This document shows, piece after piece, positions 12,665 to 21,690 of a stretch of DNA of 64,000 nucleotides. A model generated the notes under the pieces. The model searched no databases and was not told where the DNA came from. It saw only the letters and a program-made list of their open reading frames with translations. The stretch spans positions 124,001 through 188,000 of the forward strand of contig NZ_MSIG01000007.1 of the NCBI RefSeq assembly GCF_001927285.1, given 5' to 3'. The translations under genes and the position numbers were made by a program. The first letter of the stretch is position 1, and each line of letters starts with the position of its first letter. The stretch comes from Mongoliimonas terrestris (GTDB taxonomy: Bacteria; Pseudomonadota; Alphaproteobacteria; Rhizobiales; Pleomorphomonadaceae).

Positions 12665-13294
12665 ATGCAGGGCGTCACGATCGTCGATCATCCCCTCGTG
12701 CAGCACAAGCTGACCATCATGCGCGACAAGGAGACGTCCACGGCGGGCTTCAGGCGCCTGCTCCGGGAGATCGCGACGCTGCTCTGCTACGAGGTCACCC
12801 GGGGCCTTGAACTCACCACCATCGACATCGAGACGCCGATGGGTCCGATGAAGGCGCCCACCCTCGTCGGCAAGAAGCTGGTGTTCGCCTCCGTGCTGCG
12901 GGCCGGCAACGGCCTCCTGGAAGGCATGCTGGACCTGGTGCCCGCCGCCCGCGTCGCCCACGTGGGCCTCTACCGGGATCCGAACACCCTGGAGGCCATC
13001 GAATACTACTTCAAGGCGCCGGACGACCTCGGCGACCGGCTCACCGTGGTGGTGGACCCGATGCTGGCGACGGCCAACTCGGCCATCGCCGCCGTGGAGC
13101 GCCTCAAGGAGCGCGGCGCCAAGGACATCCGCTTCGTCTGCCTCCTGGCCGCCCCGGAGGGCATCGAGCGTTTCCGTGGCGCCCATCCGGACGTGACCAT
13201 CTTCACCGCCGCGGTCGACAGCCACCTGAACGAGCACGGCTACATCGTGCCGGGCCTCGGCGACGCCGGCGACCGGATGTACGGCACCAAGTAG
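12665..13294 (+). CDS. upp: Uracil phosphoribosyltransferase
   Basis: A 209-residue enzyme forming UMP from uracil and PRPP. The PRPP loop [13 protein letters not shown], the [12 protein letters not shown] segment and the C-terminal uracil-binding [16 protein letters not shown] are all intact. The preceding sequence GGAGAGAGG provides a clear ribosome binding site for the ATG at 12665. The enzyme is normally a salvage activity. In the fungal URC pathway the UPRT homologue (URC6/urg2) is needed for uracil breakdown, and its position directly after the URC1- and URC4-type genes suggests the same use here. Confidence 0.96.
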   Translation: MQGVTIVDHPLVQHKLTIMRDKETSTAGFRRLLREIATLLCYEVTRGLELTTIDIETPMGPMKAPTLVGKKLVFASVLRAGNGLLEGMLDLVPAARVAHVGLYRDPNTLEAIEYYFKAPDDLGDRLTVVVDPMLATANSAIAAVERLKERGAKDIRFVCLLAAPEGIERFRGAHPDVTIFTAAVDSHLNEHGYIVPGLGDAGDRMYGTK

Positions 13295-13360
13295 GCACCG
13301 AACCCAGCACGCATCGGGCAAGGCGCCGGGACAAGCGCGCCGCCCGTCGGGGAGATCAGC

Positions 13361-14269
13361 ATGATCGTCGTCTTCGGGTCGATCAACGTCGACCTCGTCA
13401 CCGTGGTGCCGCGCCTGCCGGGGCCGGGCGAGACCGTGAAGGGGCCGGACTACCAGGTCTTTCCGGGCGGCAAGGGGGCCAACCAGGCGCTCGCCGCCCG
13501 CCGGGCCGGCGCGGCGGTCGCCATGATCGGCGCGGTCGGGGCCGACGGCTTCCGGCACGAGGCCCTGTCGCTGCTCGCCGCCGCCGGGGTGGATCTTTCC
13601 GGCGTCGCCGCTCTCGACGCGCCGACCGGCATCGCCATGATCGCCGTCGACGGCCGGGCGGAGAACCAGATCGTGGTGGCGAGCGGGGCGAACAGCCGCG
13701 CCGACCCGGCCGGCGTCGCCCGCCGCATCCGGGCCGGCGACACGCTGCTCCTGCAGTACGAGGTGCCGGACGCCGCCGTGCTCGCGGCCGCCGAGGCGGC
13801 CCGGGCCGCGGGCGCGCGGGTGCTCCTCAATGCCGCCCCGGCCGGTCCGGTGCCGCCGGCGCTCGCCCGCTGCCTCGACGTCCTCATCGTCAACGAGCAC
13901 GAGGCCGCCGAGGTGGCCGCCGCCGCCGGCCTGCCGGAGGCGCCACGCGCCTTCGCGTCCGCCTGGGCCGCGGCCTCGGGCGGCGTCTGCGTGGTCACGC
14001 TCGGCGCCGAGGGCGCCGTCGCGGCCGGTCCGGAAGGCCAGGTGTCGGTGGCGGCGCCCTTGGTGAAGGTGGTGGACACGACCGCCGCCGGCGACGGCTT
14101 CGTCGGCGCCTTCGCGGCCGCCCTCGATCGCGGGGCCACGCTGGCCGAGGCCTTGATGGACGGGGTCGCGGCCGGGAGCCTCGCCGTGGAGACAACCGGC
14201 GCCCAGCCGAGCCTGCCGGATGCCGCCGCCATCCGGACGCGCGCCGCCGGCCTTGCGGCGCGCGCCTGA
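13361..14269 (+). CDS. rbsK: Ribokinase
   Basis: A 302-residue PfkB-family kinase that phosphorylates ribose to ribose-5-phosphate. The N-terminal GSINVDLV and FPGGKGANQALAARRAG segments are the substrate side. The C-terminal DTTAAGDGFVGAF contains the anion hole and catalytic Asp (the usual GAGD reads AAGD here, a common variation). A GGGGAG site precedes the ATG at 13361. It closes the nucleoside cluster. It may phosphorylate ribose set free by hydrolysis, including any released in the URC route, but that link is inferred. Confidence 0.9.
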   Translation: MIVVFGSINVDLVTVVPRLPGPGETVKGPDYQVFPGGKGANQALAARRAGAAVAMIGAVGADGFRHEALSLLAAAGVDLSGVAALDAPTGIAMIAVDGRAENQIVVASGANSRADPAGVARRIRAGDTLLLQYEVPDAAVLAAAEAARAAGARVLLNAAPAGPVPPALARCLDVLIVNEHEAAEVAAAAGLPEAPRAFASAWAAASGGVCVVTLGAEGAVAAGPEGQVSVAAPLVKVVDTTAAGDGFVGAFAAALDRGATLAEALMDGVAAGSLAVETTGAQPSLPDAAAIRTRAAGLAARA

Positions 14270-14281
14270 CGGCAAGCCCGG

Positions 14282-14305
14282 GAAGGTCGGGCAACTCCGA
14301 CCTTC
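14282..14305. terminator. Hairpin between convergent rbsK and the sensor gene
   Basis: A 9-bp perfect stem, GAAGGTCGG paired with CCGACCTTC around the loop GCAACT, lies in the 55-base gap between the convergent stops at 14269 and 14325. There is no U-tract on either strand, so it is at best a weak bidirectional terminator or mRNA-end stabiliser. Confidence 0.45.
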
Positions 14306-14324
14306 ACGAGCCGCGCACGACCGC

Positions 14325-15977
14325 CTACCGGCTGGCCGCGGCGGCCTTCATGCCCGTCTGCAGGCGCTCCGCCGCGCCGCGCAGGATGATGCGCACCTGG
14401 GTGCCCTCGTCGCTCGCCGTCACGTCGCCGAGCTGGCCGCCGACCCGGCGCACGGCCGCCCGGAGGGCCGCGACGGCCAGGTGCCAGTCGGCCAGGATCG
14501 GGTCGTCCTCGCCGGCCTCCAAGGCGGCGCGCTGGCCCTTCACGGTCAGGCTGGCGGTCTCGAAGTTGATGCCCTTCATGTCGAGGGTCATCATGGCGGG
14601 GGCGGTGCCGAGCCGCGCGTAGGCGACCAGGAGGGCGAGCCGCACCACCGCCTTCAGGTCGTCCGGCGCGCCGGAAACGAGCGGCGACTCCTTGCCGATG
14701 TTGTAGGCGGCCACCAGCCCGGCGGTCTGGCCGGCGGCGAACCACTCCTCGGCGAAGGCGAGGACTTCCAGGTTCTGGCTGCCTCCTTCCGGCGCGCCGC
14801 CCATCAGGGCGAGGCAGGCCTCCAGCGAGAGCTTCACCTCCAAGACCCGGCGCTCCGACTGGCGATAGAGCCGCTTCTGCTCGCGCACGTCGGATTCGGC
14901 CGCAAGGCGCGACCGCTGGATGGGCGTGGCGTCGGCGAACATCGCAACATAGGTGGGCGTGCGGGTCTGCTTGCCCACCATCAGGCCGCCGCACGCCGCG
15001 TAGCGGGCGCCTTCCGACGTGATGATCTCCACGAGCCGGCAGTCGGCGCCGAAGCGGTCCACGTGCTCGCGCAGCACCGAGCGCACGTTGCTCTCCATGT
15101 CGCGCACCACCAGCGGCGCGGCGTTCTGGCTGCGGACGAGGTCGCGGTCGAAGAGGGCGGTGGCGGGCGCGTTGGCGAACGTGGGCGTGCCGTCGGCGAC
15201 CATCTGGACGATGGCGAAGGGCGACTGTTCCAGAAGGCTTTCGGCGACGAGCACCTTCTTGCGCCACACCTCGGCCAGGAAGCCGCGGAAGCGCTCCAGC
15301 TCCGAGCCGAGCCGCCCCACCTCGGTGGCGCCGCTCGGCAGCCGGTCGCCGGTGTCGGCGAGCGCCGGGTCCTTCATCACCAGGGCCAGCACCTTGAGGA
15401 TCTTGCGCAGCGGCGCGGCGATGCGCGTCTCCACCACCAGGAAGGCCGCGAGCCCGGCCGCGAGCCCGGCGACGACCGCGATCAGCACCGCGCGCTCCAC
15501 CGCCAGGGCCTCCATGGCGCCGATCGAGGCGGTGTCCATGCGCGTCAGGATGTGAAAGGGCGTCGCCGTCGTCTCCGGGGCGAGGTAGAACTCCACCCGC
15601 GCCGGATCGCCGGTGGCGTAGACCGTCTCCGGCGTCCGCCGGATCGTCTCGAAGGCGGTGGTGGCCGGCTCGCCGAAGGTCTGCAGCAGGTGGCCGGAGG
15701 TGTCGATCACCGCGCCGCCCTTGACCACGTCCAGCACCGCCAGGCGGGTGGCGACGCGGTTGATCTCCTCCGCCTTGGTCTGGTAGCGCGGGTCGAGAGC
15801 CGCCCGGAAGGTGAGTTCGGTCGCGGCGAACAGCCGGTCGATGTGCACGGCCCGGTCGCGCTCGGCGATCACCACGCCGACCCCGACGCCGGCCAGGACC
15901 GTGAACAGGAAGGCGAGAAAGCCCGCCATGGCGGAGGCCGTCACCAGCACCCGCCGTCTGTTCGCGCTGTCGCTCAC
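14325..15977 (-). CDS. Membrane sensor protein with HAMP and PAS-like regions, kinase-like but without clear catalytic motifs
   Basis: A 550-residue protein. Membrane helices are visible near residues 11-36 and 160-182, enclosing a periplasmic stretch of about 120 residues. A HAMP-like linker (ETRIAAPLRKILKVLALVM) follows, then a PAS-like section around 250-360 (SPFAIVQMVADGTPTFANAPATALF) and a coiled segment near 375-395. The last 150 residues look like a degenerate HATPase or ChpT-like fold, but no H-box, N-box or G-box can be seen. It may be a pseudokinase or phosphotransfer scaffold. It lies alone between the nucleoside cluster and the pilus locus, with no partner response regulator in view. 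Confidence 0.55.
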   Translation of the reverse strand: MSDSANRRRVLVTASAMAGFLAFLFTVLAGVGVGVVIAERDRAVHIDRLFAATELTFRAALDPRYQTKAEEINRVATRLAVLDVVKGGAVIDTSGHLLQTFGEPATTAFETIRRTPETVYATGDPARVEFYLAPETTATPFHILTRMDTASIGAMEALAVERAVLIAVVAGLAAGLAAFLVVETRIAAPLRKILKVLALVMKDPALADTGDRLPSGATEVGRLGSELERFRGFLAEVWRKKVLVAESLLEQSPFAIVQMVADGTPTFANAPATALFDRDLVRSQNAAPLVVRDMESNVRSVLREHVDRFGADCRLVEIITSEGARYAACGGLMVGKQTRTPTYVAMFADATPIQRSRLAAESDVREQKRLYRQSERRVLEVKLSLEACLALMGGAPEGGSQNLEVLAFAEEWFAAGQTAGLVAAYNIGKESPLVSGAPDDLKAVVRLALLVAYARLGTAPAMMTLDMKGINFETASLTVKGQRAALEAGEDDPILADWHLAVAALRAAVRRVGGQLGDVTASDEGTQVRIILRGAAERLQTGMKAAAASR

Positions 15978-16140
15978 CGGGCCTACTCCATTGCCGGTTG
16001 TTGAAGGCGAGGTCCCCGCGGCCCTCCCCTCGGCGCCATCCCCCCGGTGGCGTCGGACAGGACCGGCCTGCCGATCTCACGTCCGGCCTATGGTTAGTGG
16101 ATGTTCACTGCGTTTGCGTTAATGAAGCGAAGCGGCCCGA

Positions 16141-16719
16141 TCAGCACCAGGTCACCGGCGTGCCGAGGCGCGGGCGGATCATGTAGACGTGCGTCAGCGT
16201 ATAGGTTTCGGTTCCGGTATACTGCTGCATGATGGAAGAGAACGGCGAGGTGTAGCTGAATTCCGAGTAGGCGACGATCACCTGGCTGTTCGCTTCGGCG
16301 ATTCCGGCGGGGATCGTGTGCGGAATGGTGGTGGATCCCTTGGTCGGCACGTTTGCCGGGTCGTTGCGCGAGGTGGAGCAGCCGATCGTCTGGGCGCCGC
16401 CGGCCGACACGTTGACGGTGTAGACCATCAGCTTCAGATCGCTGACCGCATAGGGCGTCATGATCGCCGACGAGGCGTTCAGAACATTGGTCACGTCGCT
16501 CGCCGTCATGGCGGAATACTGGGAGAACAGGTCGCCGATGGTGGCGGCCACCCGGTTGACCTTGCGGTCGATGGAGAGCGCCTCGCTGATCTCCACGCAG
16601 CCGGCGTAGATCAGCAGCATGAGCGGCAGGATGAGGGCGAACTCCACCGCGGACACGCCCCGCCGGTCTCGCTCCAGGGCGGCGGCGCGGGCTCGGATCC
16701 TGGCGAGAAGAGCCGTCAT
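16141..16719 (-). CDS. TadE-like minor pilin/pilus assembly protein
   Basis: A 192-residue protein with one N-terminal membrane helix preceded by the TadE signature RRGVSAVEFALILPLMLLIY (about residues 20-39). A periplasmic domain with several Cys residues follows. TadE/TadF/TadG proteins are pseudopilins cleaved by the Tad prepilin peptidase and needed for Flp pilus assembly. It follows a second TadE-like gene by only 4 bases on the same strand, so they are one unit. It faces away from the main pilus operon. Confidence 0.8.
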   Translation of the reverse strand: MTALLARIRARAAALERDRRGVSAVEFALILPLMLLIYAGCVEISEALSIDRKVNRVAATIGDLFSQYSAMTASDVTNVLNASSAIMTPYAVSDLKLMVYTVNVSAGGAQTIGCSTSRNDPANVPTKGSTTIPHTIPAGIAEANSQVIVAYSEFSYTSPFSSIMQQYTGTETYTLTHVYMIRPRLGTPVTWC

Positions 16720-16723
16720 CGGG

Positions 16724-17338
16724 TCACCACGGGAAGGGTTCGTTGCGGAAGGCGACGGACGCGCCGAGGAGGTGGTTGCCGTTGGCCAGGAGCGAACTCG
16801 TCTGTCCGAAGATGTTGAAGATGGCCGGCCACTCGTAGTAGCCGGTCACCACCACCACGTCGCCGCGCGCGCCGGGGTTGAAGGCGAACACGTCCTTCAT
16901 GGTGCCGTCCGGATCGACCGGCGTCGTGGTCGTGATGGTGTTGAAGTCGTCGTAGCGGACCACCTCCACGAACAGCTTGTCGGCGCAGTCCCCGAAGGTG
17001 CCGAGCCCGTTGCAGACGAGCGTCTTGAAGGCGGTGGCGGTCATCCCCGCCTGCTGCACCTGCCCGGTGCGGATCTGGCGGGAGGCCTGGGTGACGGCCG
17101 TGTCCAGCACCTGTCCGGCGAAGAACAGCAGCGCGGTTTCCAGGATGGCGAACAGGAGAGCGAAGAAGGGGATTGAGACGAGCGCGAACTCCACCGCCAC
17201 CGAGCCGTCGGCCGCGCGCTGGAAGCGGCGGGCGGCGGAGCGAAGCGGCCTCATCTGGCCGGATCCCGGAAGCTGCAGTCTTGGCATGGATTGACCCGTC
17301 GGCACTCGTGGAGCCGGCCGCGACGACCGGTCCGCCAA
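16724..17338 (-). CDS. TadE-like minor pilin/pilus assembly protein
   Basis: Up to 204 residues, with a basic N-terminus (RSAARRFQRAADG) and the pilin-like SVAVEFALVSIPFFALLFAI helix around residues 45-64. A periplasmic domain follows. The upstream in-frame ATGs at codons 18 and 29 are also possible starts. The one at codon 29 (MRPLRSAARRF) would give the short basic leader usual for TadE. It is co-transcribed with the TadE-like gene 4 bases downstream and is probably a structural partner of it. Confidence 0.8.
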   Translation of the reverse strand: MADRSSRPAPRVPTGQSMPRLQLPGSGQMRPLRSAARRFQRAADGSVAVEFALVSIPFFALLFAILETALLFFAGQVLDTAVTQASRQIRTGQVQQAGMTATAFKTLVCNGLGTFGDCADKLFVEVVRYDDFNTITTTTPVDPDGTMKDVFAFNPGARGDVVVVTGYYEWPAIFNIFGQTSSLLANGNHLLGASVAFRNEPFPW

Positions 17339-17396
17339 GGATCACTGGATCACGGGGACAGTTGAGAAAAAGTGTATGTAATCGCTCGCGAGCGAT

Positions 17397-17852
17397 TCAA
17401 TTGCCACCGGCTGTGCCGTTGTGGACCGCGTTCTGCGACTGGATGGTGCTGTAGAACTCCGTGTCGTCGCCCGGGATCAGGGTCGGCTGGCAACGCTCCA
17501 TGCAACTCATGCTGTAGCGGCTCGCGCCCTTCTGTACCGTGACCACGTTGATGGTCGGCGCCTGCACCATGATCTGGGTGTCGGCGATCGGCTCGCCGGC
17601 GTCGTCGAGCACGATCACGTTGGTCACCCCGTAGGCGCGCCCGGTGATCACCAGCGTCTGGCTGTCCTGCATGGTGGCGTCGGCGATCGACGGGTTGCCG
17701 ATGATGACGGTCGCGGCCGGCGCCGCAATCCGCAGCACCTTCGCCTGGTCGAGCGTCACCACCACCGGATCCGCCGCCTCGGCAGCATAAAGCGGCATGG
17801 GCGACAGGGCGGCGAGCGAGACGGAAACGAAGGCGGCAAGACGGGCGGTCAT
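17397..17852 (-). CDS. Secreted pilus-assembly N-domain protein (CpaC/RcpA N-terminal-like)
   Basis: A 151-residue protein starting at the ATG at 17850-17852. The signal peptide is MTARLAAFVSVSLAALSPMPLYA, cut before AEAAD. The rest has the pil_N pattern of secretin N-domains: DQAKVLRIAAPAATVIIGNPSIADATMQDSQTLVITGRAYGVTNVIVLD. The same fold is seen at the start of the full secretin CpaC encoded at 20235-21662. No secretin domain follows, so this is a stand-alone periplasmic version. It may interact with the secretin or the pilus. An in-frame upstream ATG at 17915 would bury the signal peptide and is unlikely. Confidence 0.75.
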   Translation of the reverse strand: MTARLAAFVSVSLAALSPMPLYAAEAADPVVVTLDQAKVLRIAAPAATVIIGNPSIADATMQDSQTLVITGRAYGVTNVIVLDDAGEPIADTQIMVQAPTINVVTVQKGASRYSMSCMERCQPTLIPGDDTEFYSTIQSQNAVHNGTAGGN

Positions 17853-18328
17853 CGCGGTTCCCAAGGTCGGTCCGGGGTGGGTCCGGGACGGGATTCGGAC
17901 GGCGGACGAGCGCAAGGTTTCAGGATTTGGGTGAACACTTCGCTAACGACATCGCAGAAACCCGGGCCGCACCCGTCGGGAGCGGCGCGGCGACCGACAC
18001 GCCGCCCGCCGGAGCGCCGCGTGCCGAAAGCGCTCGGTCCGACAAATACGACCGCGGAAATCCGGCAAATTCAAAGTTATCGGATGATGAAGCCGCGCCG
18101 TGAACGGTAAACGGCCTTTCAACGATCCTGATTAACGGAATCAATTTTAAGCAACCCTCACGTCGTTTTAACTGAAAAGAGCGGCTTTCCGATCGGGTCG
18201 ATCTTATGCGTTCGGTTTAACCTCGTGGAAACATGCATAGAATAGCTTGGAACTCGGTTCAGAACGGTCGGGCGACACGAACAAGACCCTCGAACCCGTG
18301 CTGTCAAAGTAGACCTAGGAGATTGATC
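17853..18328. promoter_or_regulatory. Divergent intergenic region upstream of flp pilin
   Basis: This 476-base gap separates the minus-strand pil_N gene from the plus-strand pilin gene. Its right half, about 18050-18310, is clearly richer in A and T than the neighbouring genes, as expected for the strong promoter of a major pilin. The palindrome CGCTCGCGAGCG, by contrast, lies just outside the gap near 17384-17395. I cannot assign -35 and -10 boxes with confidence. Confidence 0.4.
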
Positions 18329-18502
18329 ATGAAGTCCCTCATCGTCCGTTTCATCAAGAACGAATCCGGCGCCACCGCCATCGAGTACGGCCTGATCGCC
18401 TCCCTGATCGCCGTCGCGATCATCGGCACGGCCGGCGCCCTCGGCACCAACATCTCCAACACCTTCCAGGATGTCTCCGATGCGCTGAATCCGGCGGAGT
18501 GA
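18329..18502 (+). CDS. flp: Flp family type IVb pilin
   Basis: A 57-residue prepilin, the subunit of the Tad pilus fibre. The leader MKSLIVRFIKNESG is followed by the cleavage and helix motif ATAIEYGLIASLIAVAIIG. Glu5 and Tyr6 of the mature form (EY) are the conserved pair of the Flp family. The ATG at 18329 has a good ribosome site (AGGAGATT, about 7 bases away). A strong terminator follows the gene, which lets the pilin be made in excess over the assembly proteins. Confidence 0.95.
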   Translation: MKSLIVRFIKNESGATAIEYGLIASLIAVAIIGTAGALGTNISNTFQDVSDALNPAE

Positions 18503-18555
18503 TGGTCCGGCCGGCGGCGGTCCGTTCCTGTCGTCGGTCCTCATCCTCCCCCAAG

Positions 18556-18592
18556 GGCGGTCCGCTCCCCGGCGGACCGCCTTTCCTTTTTT
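18556..18592 (+). terminator. Rho-independent terminator after flp
   Basis: A 9-bp perfect GC stem, GGCGGTCCG (18556-18564) paired with CGGACCGCC (18573-18581), is followed by TTTCCTTTTTT. It lies 54 bases after the flp stop and would end most pilin transcripts before cpaA. Confidence 0.9.
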
Positions 18593-18693
18593 CGGGACGG
18601 CGCAAAAGACCCTGTTTACCGGATCGGTTCTAGCGTTCCGTCCGCCCGTGCCCGTCGCCCCACCCGGGGCGCGCCCTTTCCGGAACTCCGCCC

Positions 18694-19212
18694 ATGTGGT
18701 CGACCGCTCTTGCCCTTCCCATCCTGGCGCTGCCGATCCTGACGACCTATGCGGCCGTGTCCGACCTCTTCACCATGCAGATCCCCAACCGGATCTCGCT
18801 CGCCCTCGTCGCGGCCTTTGCGCTCGCGGTGCCGGCGATCGGGCTCGACTGGACCCTCGTCGGCCAGCACGCGGCGGTCGGCGCCGGCGTGCTCGCGCTC
18901 ACCTTCGCGCTGTTCGCGGCCGGCTGGATCGGCGGCGGCGACGCCAAGCTGGCCGCCGCCCTGGCGCTGTGGATGGGGCCGGCGCACGGGCTCGGCTTCG
19001 GCCTCTACACGGCCCTCTACGGCGGCGCGCTCACGCTGCTCTTTCTCAGCTTCCGCGCCATGCCGCTGCCCGCCATGGCCCTGCGAGAGGAATGGATCCT
19101 GCGCCTGCACGGGCGCCAGAACGGCGTGCCCTACGGCATCGCCATCGCGGCCGGAGCGATCACGATCTTCCCCAAGACCGTCTGGTTCCAGGCGCTCGCC
19201 ACCCTGCTCTGA
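18694..19212 (+). CDS. cpaA: Prepilin peptidase CpaA (TadV)
   Basis: A 172-residue polytopic membrane aspartic protease that removes the leader from Flp and TadE-type prepilins. The first catalytic Asp is in SDLFTMQIPNRIS and the second in the GGGDAKLAAAL motif (GxGD family). It is the short class without a methylase domain, as is usual for Tad systems. It sits after the pilin terminator and 195 bases before cpaB. Confidence 0.92.
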   Translation: MWSTALALPILALPILTTYAAVSDLFTMQIPNRISLALVAAFALAVPAIGLDWTLVGQHAAVGAGVLALTFALFAAGWIGGGDAKLAAALALWMGPAHGLGFGLYTALYGGALTLLFLSFRAMPLPAMALREEWILRLHGRQNGVPYGIAIAAGAITIFPKTVWFQALATLL

Positions 19213-19407
19213 CCGAGACTCCGAAACGGGCTTCGACGTTTCCGGGCATCACGCGACGGGTTGGGGCAGCCGGACGGCGACACCCCGGCGTTGCGGAGCC
19301 GGGCGGTCGAAACTCGAATACGAAATGAGATATTAACCATAAATTCAGGGCTTCGCATCCAAATTGCCCGGACAGTCCCTCCAAGGGCCCCTGTTCGGGG
19401 AATTGCG

Positions 19408-20202
19408 ATGCGTCCGATCCAGCTTGTCATTCTTCTCGTCGCGTTCGGCGCGGCCGGTCTGGCCGGCGTCGTCGCCATGCGCCTCGCCGCGACGCCGCCG
19501 CCGGCGCCGGTCGAGGTCGCCGTGCCGTCGACGGTCCCGGCCATGGAGACCGCCGAGATCCTGGTGGCCGCCGGCAACATCCGGATGGGCGCCCCCATCC
19601 TGCCCGACACGGTCACCTGGCGGCTCTGGCCGAAGGAGGGCCTTTCCGGCGACTACATCACCCGCACCGGCCGCCCCGACGCCATCACCGAGCTTCAGGG
19701 CACGCTCGCCCGCAGCCCCTTCCTCGCCGGCGAGCCCATCAAGGACGGCAAGCTGGTGCGCACCGACCAGGGCTTCCTGTCGGCGGTGTTGCCGAAGGGC
19801 ATGCGCGCCGTGGCGGTCCGCGTCAACGCCGCCTCCACGGCCGGCGGCTTCGTGCTGCCGAACGACCGGGTCGACATCATCCTCATCCGCCAGCCCCGCG
19901 AGGAGGGCGCCGAACCGGTCAGCGAGACCATCCTCCACAACATCCGGGTGCTGGCCATCGACCAGACGGTGGAAGACCAGACCAACCAGCAGAACACGGT
20001 CGTCGCCCAGGACACCGCCACCCTGGAACTCACCCCGGACCAGGCGGAACTGATCATCCAGGCCCAGCAGATCGGCACCATCTCGCTGGTGCTCCGCTCC
20101 ATCGAGGACAACGACACGACGGCCGATGCGGTCCGCACCGAGGGCGTCACCGTCATCCGGTTCGGCAACCCGTCGCGCGTCAACGCCAAGGACAAGCCGT
20201 GA
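19408..20202 (+). CDS. cpaB: Flp pilus assembly protein CpaB (RcpC)
   Basis: A 264-residue periplasmic or outer-membrane-associated protein with a single N-terminal membrane helix (LVILLVAFGAAGLAGVVAM). A SAF domain follows (VLVAAGNIRMGAPILPDTVTW, then GTLARSPFLAGEPI), with an RcpC domain after it (AVAVRVNAASTAGGFVLPNDRVDII). It is thought to help the secretin gate the pilus. The ATG at 19408 gives the usual short leader. It lies 32 bases before cpaC. Confidence 0.92.
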   Translation: MRPIQLVILLVAFGAAGLAGVVAMRLAATPPPAPVEVAVPSTVPAMETAEILVAAGNIRMGAPILPDTVTWRLWPKEGLSGDYITRTGRPDAITELQGTLARSPFLAGEPIKDGKLVRTDQGFLSAVLPKGMRAVAVRVNAASTAGGFVLPNDRVDIILIRQPREEGAEPVSETILHNIRVLAIDQTVEDQTNQQNTVVAQDTATLELTPDQAELIIQAQQIGTISLVLRSIEDNDTTADAVRTEGVTVIRFGNPSRVNAKDKP

Positions 20203-20234
20203 CCGCGCCCGCTGATCAGAGAAGGACCCGCCCG

Positions 20235-21662
20235 ATGAAGCGCTCGCTCCTCCGCCTCGCCGCGGCCGTGCTCCTGGCCGCCGGCCTCGCCGTCCCGGCG
20301 GCGGCCCCGTCCGTCGCGGCCGACGCCGCCAACCTGGTGTTCTCCTCCGGCGCCGAATTGAGCGGCCGGGTTGTCCACCTGCCGGTGGACAAGTCCATGG
20401 TCATCGAGCTGCCGGAGGACGTGCGCGACGTGCTCGTCTCCAACCCGCAGGTGGCCGACGCGGTGGTCCGCTCCGCCCGCAAGATCTACCTGATCGGCGT
20501 CAAGGTCGGCGAGGCCAACGTCTTCCTGTTCGGCGACGGCAACCGCCAGATCGCCCAGTTCGAGCTGGTGGTCAGCCGCGACACGGTCGGCCTCCAGGCC
20601 ATGCTGGCCTCCGTGCTGCCCGGCACCGACATCCGCGTGCAAACGATCGGCGACAGCCTCGTCCTCTCTGGCACGGCGAAGTCCACCGAGGAGGCCGGCA
20701 AGGCCGCCGATCTCGCCGGCAAGTTCATCGGCGACCCTGCCAAGGTGGTGAACATGCTGGCCGTCGGCGGCAGCGACCAGGTGCACCTCAAGGTGGTGGT
20801 CGCCGAGGTGCAGCGCGGCGTCATCAAGGAACTCGGCATCGACACGGAATCGCTGCTGCAGAACACCGGCATCGCCCTTTCGGTGGTCAAGCAGGTGGTC
20901 GAGACCGCCAACACCGTGAACGGCAGCGTCACCGGCAACTGGACCGGCACGGCCACCCGCGCCCTCTCCTCCGGCGTCGGCCTCGCCGACGGCATGCGCC
21001 TCTCCAACGTGGTGAAGCTCCTCAACCAGCAGGGCGTCGTGCGCACTCTCGCCGAGCCGACCCTGACGGCGGTCTCCGGGGAGAAGGCGAGCTTCCTTGC
21101 CGGCGGCGAATTCCCCATCCCGGTCAGCCAGAGCGACGGCGAGATCCAGGTGGAGTTCAAGCAGTTCGGCATCAGCCTCGCCTTCGAGCCGGTGGTGCTG
21201 GCGCCCGGCCGCATCAGCCTGAAGATCCAGACCGAGGTGAGCGAGCTCTCCAACGAGGGCGCCGTGCAGATCAGCGGCCTCACCATTCCGGCCCTCACCG
21301 TGCGGCGCGCCAACTCCACGGTGGAGCTGCCCTCCGGCGGCTCGATCGTCATGGCCGGTCTCATCCGCGACAACGTCCGCCAGACGCTCACCGGCTACCC
21401 GGGCCTGATGGACCTGCCGGTGCTCGGCTCGCTTTTCAAGAGCCGCGAGTACCAGCGCAACCAGACCGAACTCGCCGTCTTCGTCAGCCCCTACCTGGTG
21501 AACCCGACGGCGAGCGCCGCCCTGACGCGCCCGGACGAGAACTTCGCCCCGTCGGGCGACGCGCAGGCGGTCTTCCTCAACCAGCTGAACCGCGTCTACG
21601 CCTCGCCGGGCATCACCCCCAAGGGGGCCTACCAGGGCCGTGTCGGGTTCGCCTATGACTGA
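20235..21662 (+). CDS. cpaC: Tad secretin CpaC (RcpA)
   Basis: A 475-residue outer membrane channel. A signal peptide is followed by the pil_N domain (VHLPVDKSMVIELPEDVRDVLVSNPQVADAVV), a BON-like region, and the C-terminal secretin domain. That domain has the multimer core VRTLAEPTLTAVSGEKASFLAGGEFPIP and the late motif ELPSGGSIVMAGLIRD. It provides the exit pore for the Flp pilus. Its N-domain resembles the separate small protein at 17397-17852. Confidence 0.94.
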   Translation: MKRSLLRLAAAVLLAAGLAVPAAAPSVAADAANLVFSSGAELSGRVVHLPVDKSMVIELPEDVRDVLVSNPQVADAVVRSARKIYLIGVKVGEANVFLFGDGNRQIAQFELVVSRDTVGLQAMLASVLPGTDIRVQTIGDSLVLSGTAKSTEEAGKAADLAGKFIGDPAKVVNMLAVGGSDQVHLKVVVAEVQRGVIKELGIDTESLLQNTGIALSVVKQVVETANTVNGSVTGNWTGTATRALSSGVGLADGMRLSNVVKLLNQQGVVRTLAEPTLTAVSGEKASFLAGGEFPIPVSQSDGEIQVEFKQFGISLAFEPVVLAPGRISLKIQTEVSELSNEGAVQISGLTIPALTVRRANSTVELPSGGSIVMAGLIRDNVRQTLTGYPGLMDLPVLGSLFKSREYQRNQTELAVFVSPYLVNPTASAALTRPDENFAPSGDAQAVFLNQLNRVYASPGITPKGAYQGRVGFAYD

Positions 21663-21690
21663 TATCCGCACCCCAGAGGAGACTGGACGC

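Noticed and set aside
13450..16080. Minus-strand frame of 876 codons crossing rbsK and the sensor gene
   Set aside because: Covers two real genes in another frame and has no start context or domains.
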